A stretch of 38,483 nt of DNA from CAYLHS01 sp964496205 (GCA_964496205.1 CAZBXV010000019.1:1-38483), one strand, 5' to 3'; positions 15,225 through 23,834 are shown, numbered from the stretch's first letter. Notes: generated by a model from the sequence alone, not told the origin. Program-made: numbers and translations.

Positions 15225-15986
15225 ATGCGATTCCGAGAGATCGAGACCGTGTATCGACAAGGACTGGCGCGCTACGGGGGCGTCGATCCGGGGCTCTTCG
15301 ATCGCAGAGGAACGACGATCGCTCCCGTGGCCGATCGGACAGGACTAAAGACCGCTTCTGCCTACGAGATCGGTGAGCACACCCTGATCTTCTGCGACCC
15401 CGAGGTCGCCGGTGTCGTCGGATCGCTCGCGAGCAGTACCGACTCCTTCCCTTCGGATCGGCTCGCAGGCTGGGGGACAGAGCACGGTTTCACGTACGTC
15501 GGGGCCGGATGGTGTCACCTTGCCGACCAATCGATGGTCACAGACCTGCCACCGCCTCCTGACGCGACACCAGTCATCCTGGATCGGGACAATGCCGACG
15601 ACAAGGCCCTCATCGCCGGTCTCGTCGAGGTCACCGATCCCGATGAAGCGGATGAGGCCGACCTGGATCTCGAGAACCTCGACCCGTTCATCCTCGGCCT
15701 CCTGGATCAAGATGGACGCATCGGAGCGTATGCGAGCGAGAAGTCGTCAGAGCACGACGCGGAGTTCTTCGCCGACATTGCGATCTTGACCCGTTCAGAC
15801 ATGCGTGGCATGGGATGGGGACGTGCCGCCGTTTCGATCCTCTGTGGCCACATCTTCGATCGGGCCCGTCTCCCGCTCTACCGGTGCTCCCAGGACAACA
15901 CCGGCTCTCGTCGCCTCGCCTTGTCGCTTGGTTTCGAACAGGTCGTGGCGCTGGCCGCGATACGGGGCTCCGACTCGGGGGACTAG
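15225..15986 (+). CDS. GNAT-family N-acetyltransferase
   Basis: In this 253-residue protein the C-terminal third is a GNAT fold: strand GRIGAYAS, strand FADIAILT, then the acetyl-CoA-binding loop RGMGWGRAAVSIL (R/Q-x-x-G-x-G/A type) at about residues 196-208, and the final LYRCSQDNTGSRRLALSLGF segment. The last shows the N-x-x-S-R-x-L-x-x-x-G-F signature of GNAT/FR47-like enzymes. The N-terminal 140 residues are probably a degenerate second GNAT-like or substrate-binding domain. It acetylates an unknown amine or protein. Palindromic repeat copy C follows the stop. Confidence 0.8.
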   Translation: MRFREIETVYRQGLARYGGVDPGLFDRRGTTIAPVADRTGLKTASAYEIGEHTLIFCDPEVAGVVGSLASSTDSFPSDRLAGWGTEHGFTYVGAGWCHLADQSMVTDLPPPPDATPVILDRDNADDKALIAGLVEVTDPDEADEADLDLENLDPFILGLLDQDGRIGAYASEKSSEHDAEFFADIAILTRSDMRGMGWGRAAVSILCGHIFDRARLPLYRCSQDNTGSRRLALSLGFEQVVALAAIRGSDSGD

Positions 15987-15994
15987 AAGCCGGG

Positions 15995-16047
15995 CCGTTC
16001 TTGCGTGAGATGGGTCGTCATACTGCCCTCTGCTCACGCAAGAACGG
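15995..16047 (-). repeat. Palindromic repeat family, copy C (inverted)
   Basis: This is the best preserved copy: 15-bp perfect arms (CCGTTCTTGCGTGAG at 15995-16009 and its complement at 16033-16047) around a 23-nt spacer. The spacer read on the minus strand matches the GCACTATGGCTACCCAT spacer of copy A at about 14 of 17 positions, so this copy is inverted. Confidence 0.75.
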
Positions 16048-16092
16048 GTTTGGGAAGGGATATCCTCGGGAACAGGACACCGAGGAGCACCC

Positions 16093-17508
16093 ATGGAACA
16101 GACACCGGTTCGCATCGCGGGGGAGCGCGTCACAACAGAGCACTCAATCGAGGTCCGGAACCCGTACACGAACGAGATCATCGCCCTCGTCGCTTCCTGC
16201 GACCGGGCCCACGTTGACGAGGCGTGTCGGTTCGCGGCCGACGTCCTGGCACGAGACGACTTCCCACAGTATCGGCGGGCCGTAGTCCTCGAGACGGCAG
16301 CCGCGCTGCTCGCAGACCGAATCGACGAGTTTGGCTACACCATCGCACTCGAGGCCGGCAAGCCGATCCGCACCGCCCGAGCCGAGGCGGCTCGATGCGT
16401 GGACACCCTCACGTTCTCGGCAGCGGAGGCTCGAAAACTCACCGGCGAGATGATCCCCATGGACGCCTCCACCTCGGGTTTCGGCCGCCTTGGATTCGCC
16501 CTCCGGGTTCCGATCGGAGTAGTCGCCGCTATCACGCCATTCAACTTCCCCCTCAACCTCGTTGCCCACAAGCTCGCCCCGGCAATCGCCGCAGGCTGTC
16601 CCGTAGTGCTCAAGCCGGCATCATCAACACCCCTGTCGGCGATCATGCTTGTGGAGCTACTGATCGAGGCCGGTATGCCAGACGACTGGGTGTCTGTTGT
16701 CACCGGCTCGGGCGGGACTGTTGGAGAAGCGTTGGTTGCGAACCCGATCCCTGCGCTTGTCACATTCACGGGCAGCCCAGCCGTTGGCTGGAATCTGCCC
16801 GCCAAAGCGCCTCGAAAGAAGTTCTCGCTGGAACTCGGCTCGAACTCTCCGCTGATCGTCGAGGCCGATGCAGACCTCGATCTGGTCGCGTCCAAGGTTC
16901 GAGTGGCGGGCTTCTCTCACGCAGGTCAGAGCTGCATCTCCACCCAGAGGATCCTCGTCCAGGAGTCGATCCACGAACGGTTCGTGGAGATACTTGCCGA
17001 CGCCGTGGGCAGCCTCGTGGTGGGGGATCCTCTCGATGAGGCAACCGACGTGGGTCCGCTTATCTCACGTGACGAGACGCAGAGGGTTCTGAACTGGATA
17101 GCCGACGCCGTTTCTGATGGTGCCACCCTCGTGGCGGGTGGGAGCATCACCGATGGGCTGCTTCAACCGACCGTCGTGGACAACGTTCCTCTCGAAGCCG
17201 ATCTGTGTTCAAAGGAGGTGTTCGGGCCGGTCGTGGTCGTGATCCCGTACGCCGAGTTCGACGATGCGCTCCGTATCGCCAACCAGGGTGACTACGGGCT
17301 CCATGCCGGTGTCTTCACCAAGGACCTCGACAAGGCTCTGCGCGCCATCCGGATGCTGGACTTCGGCGGGGTGCTCATCAATGAAGTGCCTACCTACAGG
17401 GCCGACCAGCAGCCGTACGGTGGTGTGAAGGATTCGGGCAACACCCGAGAGGGACCCGCGTACGCGGTCCACGAGATGACCAAGCTGCGCTTCGTGCACC
17501 TGTCATAG
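16093..17508 (+). CDS. NAD(P)-dependent aldehyde dehydrogenase
   Basis: This 471-residue ALDH-superfamily enzyme oxidises an aldehyde to the acid. Visible motifs are PFNFPLNL (about residue 155), KPASSTPLSA, FTGSPAVGW (cofactor loop), LELGSNSPL with the general-base glutamate near 244, AGQSCISTQ with the catalytic cysteine near 278, and EVFGPVVVV near 378. The length and the CISTQ variant are like the lactaldehyde or phosphonoacetaldehyde dehydrogenase branch (AldA/PhnY-like); the substrate is not provable. GAGGAG lies before ATG 16093, with TATCCT about 30 nt upstream as a likely -10 box. It converges with the MFS gene. Confidence 0.88.
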   Translation: MEQTPVRIAGERVTTEHSIEVRNPYTNEIIALVASCDRAHVDEACRFAADVLARDDFPQYRRAVVLETAAALLADRIDEFGYTIALEAGKPIRTARAEAARCVDTLTFSAAEARKLTGEMIPMDASTSGFGRLGFALRVPIGVVAAITPFNFPLNLVAHKLAPAIAAGCPVVLKPASSTPLSAIMLVELLIEAGMPDDWVSVVTGSGGTVGEALVANPIPALVTFTGSPAVGWNLPAKAPRKKFSLELGSNSPLIVEADADLDLVASKVRVAGFSHAGQSCISTQRILVQESIHERFVEILADAVGSLVVGDPLDEATDVGPLISRDETQRVLNWIADAVSDGATLVAGGSITDGLLQPTVVDNVPLEADLCSKEVFGPVVVVIPYAEFDDALRIANQGDYGLHAGVFTKDLDKALRAIRMLDFGGVLINEVPTYRADQQPYGGVKDSGNTREGPAYAVHEMTKLRFVHLS

Positions 17509-17527
17509 TGAATGGGTGACTACGCGA

Positions 17528-18793
17528 CTAGGGGAGTTTGGCTGCGGGTGAGGGGTGGCCGTCCTCGAGGTCGGTCGGAAGCGTGCCGAGCGAACGCAAC
17601 CGCCGGTAGGCAAGCACTGCCGCGAGGAAGGTGGCTACCCCACCCAACCCAAGCCCATACCGAGGGCCGATGTGCTCACCGATCCAGCCGATGATCGGTC
17701 CGCCGATCGGTGTGGAGCCGAGGAACGCAACTGCCCACAAGCCCATGACCCGACCTCTCATCGCCGATGAAGAGGTGAGCTGAAGGGTTGCGTTGCCAAG
17801 GGCGAGGAACGAGATGCTGGCGGCTCCAAGCAGGGCCATCGCGGCGTACTCGACGATCAGATGGGGTGCGACCGCGGCGAGAAGTTGCATGACTCCGAAA
17901 GCCGCGCCCGTGTACGAGAGCGCAACTGGGGCTCGCGTCCTGCGGGACGCGGTGAACAGACCACCCACTACCGCACCGCCGCCCATGAACGCGGTCATGG
18001 TGGCGAACGTCCGGGCATTGCCACCGAAGGTGAACTTGGCAACGAGCGGCAGAATGACCTGGAACTCGTATGCGAACGTGCCCACCACCGCCATCATGAT
18101 CAGAGGGGTGAGCACTGCCGGGGTGTTGCGGACATAGCGCAGACCCTCGCGAAGCTGGCCGGACTTTCGACCCTGGGGCGCGGAGGTGTAGAGGTCGGTC
18201 GTGTGCATCAGGATGAGTGCACCGATGACGACCAGGTAGGTCGCAGAGTTGACGAGGAAGCATGGGCCCAAACCGACGGTCACGATCAAGGCGCCTGCGG
18301 CCGCCGGACCGAGGACTCTGGCCAGGTTGACGAGCACGGAGTTGAGGCTGACGGCGCTTGTGAGCTTCTCCCGTCCAACCATCTCGAGTACGAACGTCTG
18401 GCGTGTGGGGTTGTCGACACTCGCCACCAGACCAAGCACCCCCGCGAGGACGTACACCATCCACAGCTTGACCGTGTGGGTGACCACCAGCACACCAAGG
18501 ATCAGTGCGAGCAAGGCGGCGAGGCTCTGCGTCACGAACAGGGTGTGGCGCTTGTTGAAGCGGTCGGTGATGACACCACCGAGGGGAGCGAGAAACAGCA
18601 TCGGCAAGAACTGAACCGCGGTCACGAGACCGATCGCCGTGCCGCTGTTCGTGAGCTGGAGAACCAACCACGACTGGGCGATTCGCTGCATCCACGTTCC
18701 CGAGACGGAGACAGTCTGGCCGATGAAATACAGGCGGAAGTTCCGCACCGAAAGGGGAGAGAACGCACGCACGGCCCAGGCAGGAGCAGTCAC
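17528..18793 (-). CDS. MFS exporter (EntS-like, MFS_3)
   Basis: This 421-residue protein has 12 predicted helices. The opening FRLYFIGQTVSVSGTWMQRIAQSWLV and the loop DRFNKRHTLFVTQ after helix 2 are typical of the MFS_3/EntS exporter group, as are NPTRQTFV in helix 4-5 and the central loop near residue 205. It likely exports a drug or other small molecule using the proton gradient. GTG 18793 overlaps the MarR stop by 4 nt (GTGA), so the two are translationally coupled. Expression is probably controlled by that MarR protein. Substrate unknown. Confidence 0.87.
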   Translation of the reverse strand: MTAPAWAVRAFSPLSVRNFRLYFIGQTVSVSGTWMQRIAQSWLVLQLTNSGTAIGLVTAVQFLPMLFLAPLGGVITDRFNKRHTLFVTQSLAALLALILGVLVVTHTVKLWMVYVLAGVLGLVASVDNPTRQTFVLEMVGREKLTSAVSLNSVLVNLARVLGPAAAGALIVTVGLGPCFLVNSATYLVVIGALILMHTTDLYTSAPQGRKSGQLREGLRYVRNTPAVLTPLIMMAVVGTFAYEFQVILPLVAKFTFGGNARTFATMTAFMGGGAVVGGLFTASRRTRAPVALSYTGAAFGVMQLLAAVAPHLIVEYAAMALLGAASISFLALGNATLQLTSSSAMRGRVMGLWAVAFLGSTPIGGPIIGWIGEHIGPRYGLGLGGVATFLAAVLAYRRLRSLGTLPTDLEDGHPSPAAKLP

Positions 18794-19212
18794 TCGTCCT
18801 CCGTCAGCCGATCGAGCAGCGTCGCCGCCTGAGACAGGAGCGAGATCTCCGTGTCGGACATCCGCCCGAGTCGCGACGCCAGAAACGCCGTCCTCTTCTT
18901 CCGCGTCTCGGCGAGGATCCCGAGGGCAATAGGCGTGATCTGGACGACCGTTGAGCGCGCGTCGTCAGGATTGGGGACGCGCTCCACGAATTGCTTGTCT
19001 TCGAGACGGCCCACGATGCCGGTCATCGACGGGGGTGTGACCCGTTCGATGGCCGCGAGATCACTCATCCGCAAAGGGCCGTTGCGCTCTAGCGTCGCCA
19101 GAACCGATCGCTGCGACGGTGTCAGTTCGCCCAGTGACTCCTGGCGAAGTCGTCGCGCGAGGCGTCCTACCGAGAGGCGGAGATCGGTCGCGGTGCCTTG
19201 CCGATCAGGCAT
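18790..19212 (-). CDS. MarR-family transcriptional regulator
   Basis: This 140-residue winged-helix dimer protein has helix 3-4 (SDLAAIERVTPPSMTGIV), which reads the DNA, and the wing VERVPNPDDARSTVVQIT, with the D-x-R-[AS]-x-x-V signature of MarR proteins. The C-terminal helix LSQAATLLDRLTEDE forms the dimer. It is encoded upstream of and overlapping an MFS exporter, the standard layout for a repressor of an efflux pump that responds to the pump's substrate. A 13-bp palindrome 25-37 nt before the ATG is a probable operator for self-repression. GAAGAG precedes the start. Confidence 0.88.
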   Translation of the reverse strand: MPDRQGTATDLRLSVGRLARRLRQESLGELTPSQRSVLATLERNGPLRMSDLAAIERVTPPSMTGIVGRLEDKQFVERVPNPDDARSTVVQITPIALGILAETRKKRTAFLASRLGRMSDTEISLLSQAATLLDRLTEDE

Positions 19213-19236
19213 TCTGTGCTCTTCTCTTCATGGTGT

Positions 19237-19249
19237 TTAGCCATGCTAA
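19237..19249. promoter_or_regulatory. Probable MarR operator
   Basis: TTAGC-CAT-GCTAA is a perfect palindrome with a 3-nt centre. It closely resembles the SlyA/MarR-type site TTAGCAAGCTAA and lies just upstream of the marR-like start, in the divergent gap shared with korA. Confidence 0.6.
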
Positions 19250-19328
19250 TCAAATGGGGGAAGATGTTGAATCGGAACACGAGCGTCGTACCTGTGGCAT
19301 GGTGTCCCGCATGGTGCCATGTGACAAC

Positions 19329-19334
19329 TACGCT
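19329..19334 (+). promoter_or_regulatory. -10 box of korA
   Basis: TACGCT lies 8 nt before ATG 19343 with no ribosome site, consistent with a leaderless korAB message. Confidence 0.45.
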
Positions 19335-19342
19335 TCCCGCCG

Positions 19343-20443
19343 ATGAGTGCATACGAGTTCACCGACGGTGCGACTGCGATCGTGCGCGGCGCCCTCGACG
19401 CGGGATGTGACTTCTTCGCAGGCTATCCGATCACCCCGGCGTCCCAGATCCTCATGATGATGATGGCCGAGCTTCCCAAAACCGGGGGGATCGCCATGCA
19501 GGGTGAGGACGAGATCGCATCGATCGGGATGTGCATCGGAGCGACGATGGCGGGCGCGCGAGCAATGACGGCGACATCGGGTCCCGGCATCAGCCTGTAT
19601 TCGGAGAACATTGGCATGGCGATCATGGGTGAGGTGCCCTTGGTGATCGTCGACGTGCAGCGTCTTGGCCCCTCCACCGGTGGCGCGACAACAGCGGCCC
19701 AGGGTGATGTCGAGTTCGTTCGATGGGGAACTGGCGGCGGCTACCCGATCATCGCACTCGCCCCTTCATCCATCCCCGAGTCCTACACGCTCACGATGAA
19801 GGCGTTCGATTTGGCGGAACGGTTCCGATGCCCCGTGTTCCTGCTCACCGACAAGGAGATCAACCTCACGCGAAACACCGTCCCGACAGACGCCTATGTC
19901 TCTGTTCCTGTGCTGAAACGTGAGACGATCGACCAGGGTGCCCCGTACCGATTCAGCGGCAATTCGTCACCCATGGAGCTGTACGGAACCGGTGTTGTCC
20001 GATTCACCGGATCGACCCACAACGAAGAAGCGATGATTTCCAAGGATCCAGAGGTGGTGGGCCGTCTCAACGAGCATCTGCGAAGCAAGATCCTGAGCCA
20101 CCGCGACGAGATCGAGATGCTCGTCTGCGACCCCGAAGTGGGAGCAACCACACTGTTCGTTTCCTACGGCATCACTGCTGGGGCGATGAGAGAGGCCGTG
20201 ACGAAGGCACGATCGAGCGGGATGAAGGTGTCGGCGGTCACGGTGCAGACCCTGTGGCCGATTCCCGAGACCGGTCTGAAGCAAGCGTTCGAGGGTGTCG
20301 ACCGGATCGTCGTCGCCGAGCTCAACCCGGGGCTGTACGTGCGGGAGATCGAACGCATCGCAGGCGGCCGCGAGGTGCACGGACTGCAACGTATCGACGG
20401 TGAACTGATATCGCCGTCACAATTCCTGGAGTTCCTGGCATGA
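19343..20443 (+). CDS. korA: 2-oxoacid:ferredoxin oxidoreductase, alpha subunit
   Basis: This 366-residue subunit covers the pyrimidine-binding and CoA-binding domains of a thiamine-diphosphate oxidoreductase that decarboxylates a 2-oxoacid to acyl-CoA and reduces ferredoxin. Motifs are FFAGYPITPAS near residue 24, the conserved glutamate region MQGEDEIASIGMCIGA near 51, and ATSGPGISLYSENIG near 75; the second domain begins near residue 240 (TTLFVSYGITAGAMREAV). Its length and the fused-type partner resemble 2-oxoglutarate (KorA) or branched-chain 2-oxoacid (VorB) enzymes. The gene overlaps korB by 4 nt. Substrate specificity is inferred, not proven. Confidence 0.85.
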   Translation: MSAYEFTDGATAIVRGALDAGCDFFAGYPITPASQILMMMMAELPKTGGIAMQGEDEIASIGMCIGATMAGARAMTATSGPGISLYSENIGMAIMGEVPLVIVDVQRLGPSTGGATTAAQGDVEFVRWGTGGGYPIIALAPSSIPESYTLTMKAFDLAERFRCPVFLLTDKEINLTRNTVPTDAYVSVPVLKRETIDQGAPYRFSGNSSPMELYGTGVVRFTGSTHNEEAMISKDPEVVGRLNEHLRSKILSHRDEIEMLVCDPEVGATTLFVSYGITAGAMREAVTKARSSGMKVSAVTVQTLWPIPETGLKQAFEGVDRIVVAELNPGLYVREIERIAGGREVHGLQRIDGELISPSQFLEFLA

Positions 20444-21768
20444 CCGTCGAAACGTATCGCACCGAGGGCTCCTATCCGTTCTGTCCTGGTTGTGGGCACA
20501 GTTCGGTTCTCGACTCGCTGAACAAGGCGCTTGTCATGCAACAGATCGACCCGGCGAATCTGGTGATCGTGACCGACATCGGATGCTCGGGGCTTTCCGA
20601 CCAGTACTTCGAAACGTCGGCGTTCCATGGGTTGCATGGACGCAGCCTCACGTATGCAACCGGAATCAAGCTCGCTCGCCCGGACCTCCACGTCGTCGTC
20701 ATCATGGGTGACGGCGGCACCGGGATTGGAGGCGCACACTTGCTCAACGCGGCGCGACGCAACATCGGTGTCACTCTGCTGGTGCTCAACAACATGAACT
20801 TCGGCATGACCGGCGGACAACACTCCACGACCACGCCGACCGGATCCATCACCGCTACCACGCGCAGCGGCAACCTCGAACACCCTCTCGACATCTGTGG
20901 CACAGTCGGCGTCAACGGGGCTGCCTACGTCTATCGGGGTACCAACTTCGACAAGGACCTACCCGAGCGAATCGTTGAGGCGATGCAGACGCCCGGCTTT
21001 GCCTTGATGGACATCTGGGACCTGTGCACCGCCTACTTCGTGCCCAACAACACCTTCGGCAAGAGATCTCTCATCGCAGCTCAGGAGGAGCTCGGCCTGG
21101 AGGCCGGCCTCCTCTACAAGCGCGACGTCGACGAGTACGCGGCTGCGTACAGGGCGGCAGGTGAACGTTTCAAGGACGCGAAACGCCTGCATGTGAGGGC
21201 TATCACGCCGAACTCGATCGCCGAACTCGACCGACCAATGAATGTAATGGTCGCAGGATCGGCCGGCGGCAAGGTGCGTTCTGCGGCGAAGATGATCGCA
21301 GAGGCGGCAATCCGATCCAGCTTGTACGTCGCACAGCGAGACGACTACCCGATCACCGTCAAGAGTGGGCACTCCGTCTCACAAATCGTCCTCAGCTCGA
21401 GGTATGTGGACTTTCCTGGCATGCAAGAACCTGACGTGCTCGTCATCCTGACCGACGACGGCATGCGCAAGTCGCGCCGTTACCTGCCCACCATGAAAGG
21501 GGCCGTGTACGTGGTGCCTCAGTACGCGGACATCGAAACGACGGGCAGCCTCATGGTGCTCGACCCGGCCAGAGCCGAATCCCGTGTCGGACGATCGGAG
21601 CTGGCGCTCGCGGTGCTCTCGGGCGCAGTGCTGCATCAGGGGTTGCTGACGGTCGACGCACTGCGCAGCGCGGTCAATGCGTACCCGGCCTTCGCCGAGA
21701 AGAACCTGCAAGCGATCGATGCCGGTATCGCGATGGCAGGTGGTGAAGCCCCGGCGAACGAGGCCTGA
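20440..21768 (+). CDS. korB: 2-oxoacid:ferredoxin oxidoreductase, beta subunit fused to gamma domain
   Basis: In this 442-residue protein residues 1-255 are the thiamine-diphosphate beta subunit: CPGCGHSSVL (C15, C18), TDIGCSG, FHGLHGRSLTYATGIKLA, and the GDGGTGIGGAHLLNAARRN motif binding Mg-ThDP, ending in LNNMNFGMTGGQHS. Residues about 265-430 (VMVAGSAGGKVRSAAKMIAEA and DYPITVKSGHSVSQIVLSS) are the gamma domain that is normally a separate subunit or fused to alpha. No [4Fe-4S] delta domain is present, so external ferredoxin must accept the electrons; one is encoded at 29603-29848. ATGA overlap couples translation to korA. Confidence 0.85.
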   Translation: MTVETYRTEGSYPFCPGCGHSSVLDSLNKALVMQQIDPANLVIVTDIGCSGLSDQYFETSAFHGLHGRSLTYATGIKLARPDLHVVVIMGDGGTGIGGAHLLNAARRNIGVTLLVLNNMNFGMTGGQHSTTTPTGSITATTRSGNLEHPLDICGTVGVNGAAYVYRGTNFDKDLPERIVEAMQTPGFALMDIWDLCTAYFVPNNTFGKRSLIAAQEELGLEAGLLYKRDVDEYAAAYRAAGERFKDAKRLHVRAITPNSIAELDRPMNVMVAGSAGGKVRSAAKMIAEAAIRSSLYVAQRDDYPITVKSGHSVSQIVLSSRYVDFPGMQEPDVLVILTDDGMRKSRRYLPTMKGAVYVVPQYADIETTGSLMVLDPARAESRVGRSELALAVLSGAVLHQGLLTVDALRSAVNAYPAFAEKNLQAIDAGIAMAGGEAPANEA

Positions 21769-21993
21769 GGAGGTTCCGGCCCGGCCGATGTCTGCCCCGT
21801 CTTGGCGGACACCGTCTTTCCTGTGTCGAAAGCTCGACCCCACCTCTGCCGTAGCTTCGCTCGGGACGCCCTCCCGCCCTTGGGGCGACCTTCCCCAACG
21901 CTCGGCCCTCATGGCTTCGTTGGGGAGGGAACGGTCGCTGCGCCCCTGAGGAGGGAAGATTCTTTTCGCTCGCAGGGGCGGAGGTGGTTGCGT
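21769..21993. terminator. Structured gap between convergent korB and ftcD
   Basis: This 225-nt stretch lies between two gene ends and carries nested inverted repeats: TCCCCAACG (21892-21900) with its complement (21918-21926), and CGCCCCTG (21941-21948) with its complement (21973-21980). Other G/C-rich arms lie near 21850-21890. It is probably a bidirectional terminator; a structured RNA is possible. No gene is seen. Confidence 0.5.
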
Positions 21994-23619
21994 CTAGGCG
22001 AGGCGCGACTCGACGGTCTCGGCGACCTGTGCAGCGAGCGTCCTGCACCGGGCCAGGGCCGCCGTCCTGCGTCGCTCAAGGTCGTCGTACCCCTCAAGTG
22101 CGGTCAGGTTGACTCGAACATTGAGCGAGGCACCTTCTGCTGCGGTGAGAGCGCAGAGCCCACCCACCCCCGCATCCGTGACCGCGTTGACGTTGCCATC
22201 CCTCGCAACGGCAAGGAGAAGCTCGAGCGTTTCGACGCACATCTCCTCGACCTCGAGCGGTACCAACGTCGCTCCCAGCGTCGCTTCAGCGATGCGGGCC
22301 GCCCGGTCCGGGTTGCTGCGGGGGAGACGAAACGCTGCCATGAGTGCATCGAACGCATCAGTGTCCCGATCCACCGCAGCCACGAAGGCGTCCTTCAGTG
22401 ACTGCGCATTCCGCCCAATCGACTCCATTTCGTCATCGACGCCCTTGCCGAACGTCAAAGAAGCGACCATCGAAGAGAGCGCTGCTCCAAGCGCCCCGAC
22501 GAGGGCGGCCGCGCTGCCTCCTCCCGGAGTCGGTGTTCCGGTCGAGAGCCTGTCGGCGAACCTGCCGACCGGCAGACTCGCCAACCCGGAAGGGGCGCCG
22601 TGGTACCGGTACTCGATCACTTTTGATGACGGGTCGAACGGAGTGACATCATCGAGACCGAGACTCAGAACGGCCGCGTGGACCCGCTCGGCTTCGGGAA
22701 CGCCGGTGGTTGCGCCTTGAAGGCGCAGATAATGGTCACCGGCGGCAAGCAGCGCATCTCTCGGCACGAGACCGACGATCTCGCTTCCAGTTGCGCGAAG
22801 GCCAAGCCGAGCAGCCTCCTCACAGGAAGCATCGAACACCGCGTGGAGCGGGGTAACCGAAGGATCGGTGAGATTGAACGACACCTGTGCGCGGCCGTAC
22901 TCCTCGATGTACCAGCCGACGCCGCGGAGTTCCGTGAACCGTCCAGGCACCCGCAGGGCCTTGCCTGCCGCGTCACGAATGATCTTGCCCGACTCGTCTC
23001 GCTTGGCGACACCACTCTCCCTGAGGCGACCGGCGATGGTGGTCGCTCCCGATCGGTCACGGGTGTTCAGATTGACGTTGTAGGCGATCAGGAAATTGCG
23101 CGCTCCGATTGCGGTTGCCCCGGAGCGGGCATTGAACGAGCGGGGGCCGTAGTCAGGAGCATCCTCTCGACTCGCAAGCCCTTCGTACTCACCACGGCGG
23201 ACCGCAGCAAGAGAGCGCCGCTCCGGGACTGAGGCGGCTTCCCCATACAAGAAGATCGGAATACCGAGTTCGCCGGCCGCCCGTTCACCGAGTCTGCGTG
23301 CCATGTCGACGCAATCCCGCATCGTTGCACCTTCGAGGGGTACGAACGGGCACACGTCCGTTGCACCCATCCGAGGATGCTCTCCGTGGTGGGTCCGCAT
23401 GTCGATCAACTCGGAGGCCCTCCGGATTCCCTGGAACGCCGCCTCTTCGACCGCCGAAGCTTCACCGGCGAAGGTCACAACGGTCCGGTTCGTGGCCGGT
23501 CCCGGATCAACGTCCAGCAGCATCACACCGTCGACTCCTGAGATCGCGTTCGCGATCGCATCGATCACCGAGTGGTCACGACCCTCGCTGAAGTTGGGAA
23601 CGCACTCGACCAGCATCAT
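21994..23619 (-). CDS. ftcD: Bifunctional glutamate formimidoyltransferase / formimidotetrahydrofolate cyclodeaminase
   Basis: The 541-residue protein carries both enzymes of the histidine-degradation folate step. Residues 1-300 are the formimidoyltransferase: LVECVPNFSEGRD at the start, MRTHHGEHPRMGATDVCPFVP near 75 (catalytic histidine region), and the C-terminal half from about 180 (NFLIAYNVNLNT). Residues about 345-541 are the cyclodeaminase (STGTPTPGGGSAAALVGALGAAL, then helices). It moves the formimino group from formiminoglutamate to tetrahydrofolate and cyclises it to methenyl-THF, releasing ammonia. GAGGAGG precedes ATG 23619, and the start overlaps the preceding small gene (ATGA). 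No other hut gene is in the window. Confidence 0.9.
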   Translation of the reverse strand: MMLVECVPNFSEGRDHSVIDAIANAISGVDGVMLLDVDPGPATNRTVVTFAGEASAVEEAAFQGIRRASELIDMRTHHGEHPRMGATDVCPFVPLEGATMRDCVDMARRLGERAAGELGIPIFLYGEAASVPERRSLAAVRRGEYEGLASREDAPDYGPRSFNARSGATAIGARNFLIAYNVNLNTRDRSGATTIAGRLRESGVAKRDESGKIIRDAAGKALRVPGRFTELRGVGWYIEEYGRAQVSFNLTDPSVTPLHAVFDASCEEAARLGLRATGSEIVGLVPRDALLAAGDHYLRLQGATTGVPEAERVHAAVLSLGLDDVTPFDPSSKVIEYRYHGAPSGLASLPVGRFADRLSTGTPTPGGGSAAALVGALGAALSSMVASLTFGKGVDDEMESIGRNAQSLKDAFVAAVDRDTDAFDALMAAFRLPRSNPDRAARIAEATLGATLVPLEVEEMCVETLELLLAVARDGNVNAVTDAGVGGLCALTAAEGASLNVRVNLTALEGYDDLERRRTAALARCRTLAAQVAETVESRLA

Positions 23620-23834
23620 GAAGCCTCCTCTTCAAGGAGCGTCTCGAGAGGTTCTCTGCCGATGAAGCGCATCACCATCGTTTCCTCCCACTCCGCGTAG
23701 CGTTCTTCGCAATCCAGTGAGCAGAACTCCGAACCTTCGCGGCGGGCACCCCCGTCCCACAGACAGGTGGTGTGCAAGCGGCGCAGCCACGCAGGATCGA
23801 AAAGGGGGTATCGACCTTGTGGTGCAGGTTCCAT
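23616..23834 (-). CDS. Small cysteine-containing protein coupled to ftcD
   Basis: The 72-residue product begins MEPAPQGRYPLFDPAWLRRLHTT and then shows a CLWDGG segment and EFCSLDCEERYAEWEE: three cysteines with a C-x3-C pair, resembling half of a zinc or metal-binding site. The C-terminus is acidic. ATG 23834 is chosen because GAGGAG is 4 nt upstream; GTG 23855 would add seven residues. Its stop overlaps the ftcD start, so it is co-translated. I do not recognise the family; a chaperone-like or metal-sensing role for FtcD is only a guess. Confidence 0.75.
   Translation of the reverse strand: MEPAPQGRYPLFDPAWLRRLHTTCLWDGGARREGSEFCSLDCEERYAEWEETMVMRFIGREPLETLLEEEAS

Noticed and set aside
13866..16047. 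The three palindromic repeats as a CRISPR array
   Set aside because: Copies are spaced by whole genes, one is inverted, and no cas genes are present.
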